A stretch of 45,412 nt of DNA from Candidatus Neomarinimicrobiota bacterium. Lineage in GTDB: Bacteria; Fidelibacterota; Marinisomatia; Marinisomatales; S15-B10. The stretch lies in the NCBI GenBank assembly GCA_030743815.1, contig JASLRT010000032.1, forward strand, positions 1 through 45,412. The letters are read 5' to 3'. Shown here in pieces: positions 42,634 to 45,412 of the stretch; position 1 is the stretch's first letter, and each line of letters begins with the position of its first letter. The notes under the pieces were generated by a model. It searched no databases, had not been told where the DNA came from, and saw only the letters and a list, made by a program, of their open reading frames with translations. The position numbers and the translations under genes were made by a program.

Positions 42634-42662
42634 TTGAATATGAATCAACCTCAAACTAAATT
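42634..42662 (+). promoter_or_regulatory. Putative promoter of archease-rtcB
   Basis: On the plus strand TTGAAT (42634-42639), 17 bp, TAAATT (42657-42662). The archease GTG at 42678 would lie only about 9 nt after the start of transcription and has no ribosome-binding site, so the mRNA may be leaderless or nearly so. Confidence 0.42.
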
Positions 42663-42677
42663 GAGAATGGATTAGCT

Positions 42678-43103
42678 GTGACTAAGAAACGAAACTACAG
42701 AATTATCGACCACACTGCCGATGTTGGCATCGAAGTCTACGGTGGAGACCTGTCAGAACTAATGGAACATGCAGGAGAGGCTCTGTTCAGCATCATTACA
42801 GATATTGAATATGTTGAGACTTCGGTGAGCCACAACATCACTGTGGCGCCGGGAGAGAACGAAGAAGTTCTGCGCAACTGGCTGGAGCAACTTCTGCAGT
42901 ACTTCAACACGGATGATATGCTCTTTTCAAGATTTGAGGTCATTCTGGCCGATGACGGATTTTTCCGTTGCACCGCTGCAGGCGAAAAGATAGACAGTGA
43001 TCGCCATCTGTTTCATACAGAGATCAAAGGGATCACGTACCACCAGTTTGAAGTCAGCGGAGATGAAAGCGGTTGGCAGGCGAGGATTATTCTGGACGTA
43101 TGA
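42678..43103 (+). CDS. Archease
   Basis: Archease activates the RNA ligase RtcB and widens its cofactor use by helping form the RtcB-GMP intermediate. The 141-residue product has the family landmarks: DHTADVGIEVYG at the N-terminus (the conserved Asp), the AGEALFSIITD helix, LRNWLEQLLQYFN, and the HFEV-like HQFEV plus the C-terminal ARIILDV whose final Asp is part of the calcium/active site. The start is a GTG at 42678. It is followed by rtcB on the same strand 145 bp on, which confirms the call. Confidence 0.93.
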   Translation: MTKKRNYRIIDHTADVGIEVYGGDLSELMEHAGEALFSIITDIEYVETSVSHNITVAPGENEEVLRNWLEQLLQYFNTDDMLFSRFEVILADDGFFRCTAAGEKIDSDRHLFHTEIKGITYHQFEVSGDESGWQARIILDV

Positions 43104-43118
43104 TAGCGTGGCGGAGTT

Positions 43119-43198
43119 GAGTGCAGTAATGAAACGAAGTAAAATTATTACAGATTTGGAGTGCTACAATGGAACAAAGTAGAATTGTTGCAGATCCG
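43119..43198. repeat. Two tandem copies of a diverged 40-bp repeat, each with an inverted repeat
   Basis: Between archease and rtcB, 43119-43158 and 43159-43198 align without gaps at 30 of 40 positions, starting GAGTGC and ending CAGAT plus 3 bases. In the first copy GTAAT faces ATTAC; in the second the same positions read ACAAT and ATTGT, so paired positions changed together. Nine of the ten differences are transitions. No gene fits here; a 17-codon frame starting at the ATG inside copy 1 is not convincing. Confidence 0.62.
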
Positions 43199-43248
43199 TA
43201 ATGCTTCGCTTATGCTCATCATTGCAATCCGTACCGATTTAGCTAAAC

Positions 43249-44688
43249 ATGAGTAAGCTAAAGCAAGTTTCTGACCACATCTGGGAGGTTCCCAAGACCG
43301 GCGGGATGCTGGTACCGGGGAGGATCTACGCCAGCCGCGAACTTATACAAAACATCGAAGGCGATCCGTGCGTTGACCAAGTGAGGAACGTCGCTCACCT
43401 TCCCGGCATCGTAAACTATTCCCTCGCCATGCCGGATATTCACTGGGGCTACGGCTTCCCCATCGGCGGCGTGGCGGCAATGGACACCGAAGACGGTGTC
43501 ATCTCCCCCGGAGGTGTGGGATACGATATCAACTGCGGCGTCCGTTTGATGACCACTGATTTGCCAGTCAGTGAGGTGCGCCCTCGCATCAGGCAGATTC
43601 TGGCGCAACTCTTCCGGGACGTTCCGGCCGGTATCGGTTCGCACGGTGCCATCCCTAATCTGAGCCACAAGGGAATTGACGCAATTCTGGAGAAAGGCGC
43701 CCGCCGAGCGGTTGAGATGGGCTACGGATCGGAACATGACGCGGCTTTCATCGAGGAAAACGGCTGTCTGGAGGGAGCCGAGGCAAAGCGAGTGAGTGAT
43801 CATGCCAAGAAGCGGGGCAGCAGACAGATCGGCACTCTCGGCTCAGGCAATCACTTTCTGGAGATCAATTATGTGGAACAAGTTTATGATCCCGAAACCG
43901 CTACACTCCTTGGCCTGGAGAAGAACCAGATTACGGTGATTATTCATACCGGTTCACGCGGTCTCGGCTATCAGGTTTGCAACGACTATCTAAAGACTAC
44001 TCAGAAAGCAGTGGATAAGTACAACATTGATCTACCCGACCGCCAGCTCGCCTGCGCTCCCATCCGATCCGATGAAGGCCAGTCTTACCTCGCCGCCATG
44101 CGCGCCGCCGCAAACTTCGCCTTCGCAAACCGGCAGGTCATCAAGCATCTAACAGAACAAGCCCTTCTGAAGGCCCTCGGTCTGAAGTCTGAAGAATTGA
44201 AGATGCGGCTCGTTTACGATATCTGCCACAACATTGCCAAGTTTGAGACTCACGAAATCGACGGTGAAGAGGTGAAAGTGTGCGTCCACCGGAAAGGTGC
44301 CACCCGTTCGTTCGGCCCGGGGAACGCTGAGCTGCCGAGCCGCTACCGGCCTATCGGCCAGCCCGTGCTGGTGCCGGGCGACATGGGACGATACTCTTAT
44401 CTCTGCGTCGGGACTGCAAAGGCGATGACTGAAACCTTCGGCTCATCATGTCACGGTGCCGGCCGCATGATGAGCAGGAAGAAGTCGTCCAAAGTGAGCC
44501 GGGAGATGAACGTGATCGAGGAGCTCAGGAAGCGCGGCGTGGAGATCATGGCCCGCGGGAAACGCACCATTACTGAGGAGATGCCCCACGCTTACAAGGA
44601 CGTAGCCAGTGTGGTGGACGTCATGGACGGCGCCGGCATCAGCCGCAAGGTGGCGAGGCTGAAGCCGATTGGGGTCATTAAAGGTTAA
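43249..44688 (+). CDS. rtcB: RNA-splicing ligase RtcB
   Basis: RtcB joins RNA 2',3'-cyclic phosphate or 3'-phosphate ends to 5'-OH ends through a covalent His-GMP step, using Mn and GTP. The 479-residue product is the long form close to the archaeal enzyme (about 480), longer than E. coli RtcB (408). Key residues are Cys96 in GGVGYDINCGVR (Mn ligand), GTLGSGNHFLEI, the HTGSRGLGYQVCNDY block with His and Asn ligands, and the guanylated His402 in SSCHGAGRMMSR. It has no ribosome-binding site of note. It follows archease; the gap carries a tandem repeat. Confidence 0.96.
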   Translation: MSKLKQVSDHIWEVPKTGGMLVPGRIYASRELIQNIEGDPCVDQVRNVAHLPGIVNYSLAMPDIHWGYGFPIGGVAAMDTEDGVISPGGVGYDINCGVRLMTTDLPVSEVRPRIRQILAQLFRDVPAGIGSHGAIPNLSHKGIDAILEKGARRAVEMGYGSEHDAAFIEENGCLEGAEAKRVSDHAKKRGSRQIGTLGSGNHFLEINYVEQVYDPETATLLGLEKNQITVIIHTGSRGLGYQVCNDYLKTTQKAVDKYNIDLPDRQLACAPIRSDEGQSYLAAMRAAANFAFANRQVIKHLTEQALLKALGLKSEELKMRLVYDICHNIAKFETHEIDGEEVKVCVHRKGATRSFGPGNAELPSRYRPIGQPVLVPGDMGRYSYLCVGTAKAMTETFGSSCHGAGRMMSRKKSSKVSREMNVIEELRKRGVEIMARGKRTITEEMPHAYKDVASVVDVMDGAGISRKVARLKPIGVIKG

Positions 44689-44707
44689 TAAACATGGGAG
44701 ATGCAAC

Positions 44708-45163
44708 ATGAGAAAAATGACAGTAACAGCGGGAATTACGCTCCTTTGCTTCGCCTGTTCAGGCGGAGGACAAGGCGGCCGGAATGTAGAATACCTGCAG
44801 TCCGAGGCATTCGCCGGGCAGAACCTCCCCTTCTCCGAAGCGGTACGCGTCGGAAACATGCTCTACCTGTCCGGGCAAGTGGGCAACAGACCGGGATCGC
44901 TTGAGGTGGTGGAAGGGGGTATCGGCCCCGAGACGCGGCAGACGATGGAGAACATCAAGGATGTCCTCGAGCGCTACGGCTCATCGCTGGATGAAGTGGT
45001 TAAGTGTACCTGCATGCTAACGGACATCTCCGAGTGGGGCGACATGAGCAAAGTCTACGCCGAGTTCTTTCCCGATCGGAAGCCCGCCCGCAGCGCCTTC
45101 GCCGGTACCGGCCTCGCCCTCGGCGCCAAAGTGGAGATCGAGTGCTGGGCAACGGTAGATTAA
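44708..45163 (+). CDS. Secreted RidA/YjgF-family protein
   Basis: From the ATG at 44708 the 151-residue product begins with a signal peptide or lipoprotein-like leader (MRKMTVTAGITLLCFACSGGG) whose LLCFAC-SGGG resembles a lipobox with a poor -3 residue. The RidA domain follows: EAVRVGNMLYLSGQVG, TMENIKDVLERYGSSLDEVVKCTCML, and RSAFAGTGLALGAKVEIECWA with the substrate-binding Arg before the final strands. Cytosolic RidA deaminates reactive enamines; an exported form must do something else or act on other substrates. GGGAG lies 7 nt before this ATG, favouring it over an in-frame ATG at 44669. It starts 19 bp after rtcB. Confidence 0.85.
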   Translation: MRKMTVTAGITLLCFACSGGGQGGRNVEYLQSEAFAGQNLPFSEAVRVGNMLYLSGQVGNRPGSLEVVEGGIGPETRQTMENIKDVLERYGSSLDEVVKCTCMLTDISEWGDMSKVYAEFFPDRKPARSAFAGTGLALGAKVEIECWATVD

Positions 45164-45164
45164 C

Positions 45165-45412
45165 GTGGTAGCGACAGACCGTCTCAGAATTATCTTTTTT
45201 ATTGTAAACGTGGTAGGCGGCATCGCTGTGTTAGGAAGCTACGCCCACGGTCTACTAACAGAGGTGGCACTGAGACCAAAGCTGTGGGGTGGTGTCCCCG
45301 AAGCGTGGCGACCGGTCTACACCGTCAATATGTTCTTAGCAGCGGGTGGCTACTTTTTCTTCACCGCTCACTTTTTGATGCGGGCATTGCCATCAGGGGC
45401 ACTCTTTTTCAA
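45165..45412 (+). CDS. Membrane protein, start only (runs off window)
   Basis: A GTG at 45165, one base after the RidA stop, opens 82 codons to the end of the window. The peptide has two hydrophobic helices (about 9-27, IIFFIVNVVGGIAVLGSYAHG, and about 58-76, NMFLAAGGYFFFTAHFLM) joined by a loop with LRPKLWGGVPEAWRP. I do not recognise the family. Tight linkage suggests co-transcription with the RidA-family gene. Confidence 0.5.
   Translation, partial: MVATDRLRIIFFIVNVVGGIAVLGSYAHGLLTEVALRPKLWGGVPEAWRPVYTVNMFLAAGGYFFFTAHFLMRALPSGALFF

Noticed and set aside
43131-43184. 17-codon frame inside the tandem repeat between archease and rtcB
   Set aside because: It starts within repeat copy 1 and no ribosome-binding site is seen; the repeat explains the sequence better than a gene.
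1-45412. CRISPR arrays, tRNA or rRNA genes, transposases, attachment sites
   Set aside because: No regularly spaced direct repeats, no cloverleaf or rRNA core sequences and no transposase or integrase motifs were seen; I could not run a dedicated search.

Overview
The window is a dense, almost wholly coding piece of a Gram-negative chromosome. There are no tRNA or rRNA genes, insertion sequences or CRISPR arrays. Several features fit a member of the FCB group, plausibly Fidelibacterota (Marinimicrobia/SAR406): an outer-membrane polysaccharide export system (Wza, Wzi), a TonB-dependent receptor, heptose activation, a DUF2851 protein, a tiny AURKAIP1/COX24-type bS22 ribosomal protein, and a long RtcB paired with archease. 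This placement is inferred from gene content, not from a search.

From 1 to 36850 every gene lies on the minus strand, so transcription runs from high to low coordinates. The housekeeping block (36850 to 28457) encodes an HNH protein, TrpS, ScpA, ScpB, an RluB/RsuA-type pseudouridine synthase, cytidylate kinase, ribosomal protein S1, a YbbR-domain protein and TsaD, many with 1-17 bp overlaps. A large VWA-like membrane protein follows.

From 26214 down to 9291 runs a Wzy-type surface polysaccharide locus: ugd, an rmlC-like gene, rmlB, wza, wzz, an O-antigen polymerase/ligase, a GT4, a sulfotransferase, two beta-propeller proteins, a second GT4, wecB, the initiating sugar-phosphate transferase (WbaP type) and wzi. 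No Wzx flippase or Wzc kinase is seen here. The Wzz protein carries an N-terminal helix-turn-helix domain. A promoter followed by two nested hairpins and an intrinsic terminator precedes the wbaP-type gene.

Below 9169 come serS, plsC, a DUF2851 gene, rfaE2, an MltD-like lytic transglycosylase, HU, bS22, an S1/P1-like nuclease, xseA, xseB and a truncated nadK.

From 36851 to the end the layout changes. A cobalamin riboswitch drives a BtuB-like receptor on the plus strand. Converging on it is a minus-strand operon of a YhaM-like HD protein with a broken HD dyad, an ECF-type S component and an outer-membrane barrel. Archease, rtcB, a secreted RidA-family protein and a partial membrane protein then follow on the plus strand. 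Putative promoters across the window share the form TTGACA, 17-18 bp, TAAATT or TAAGTT.
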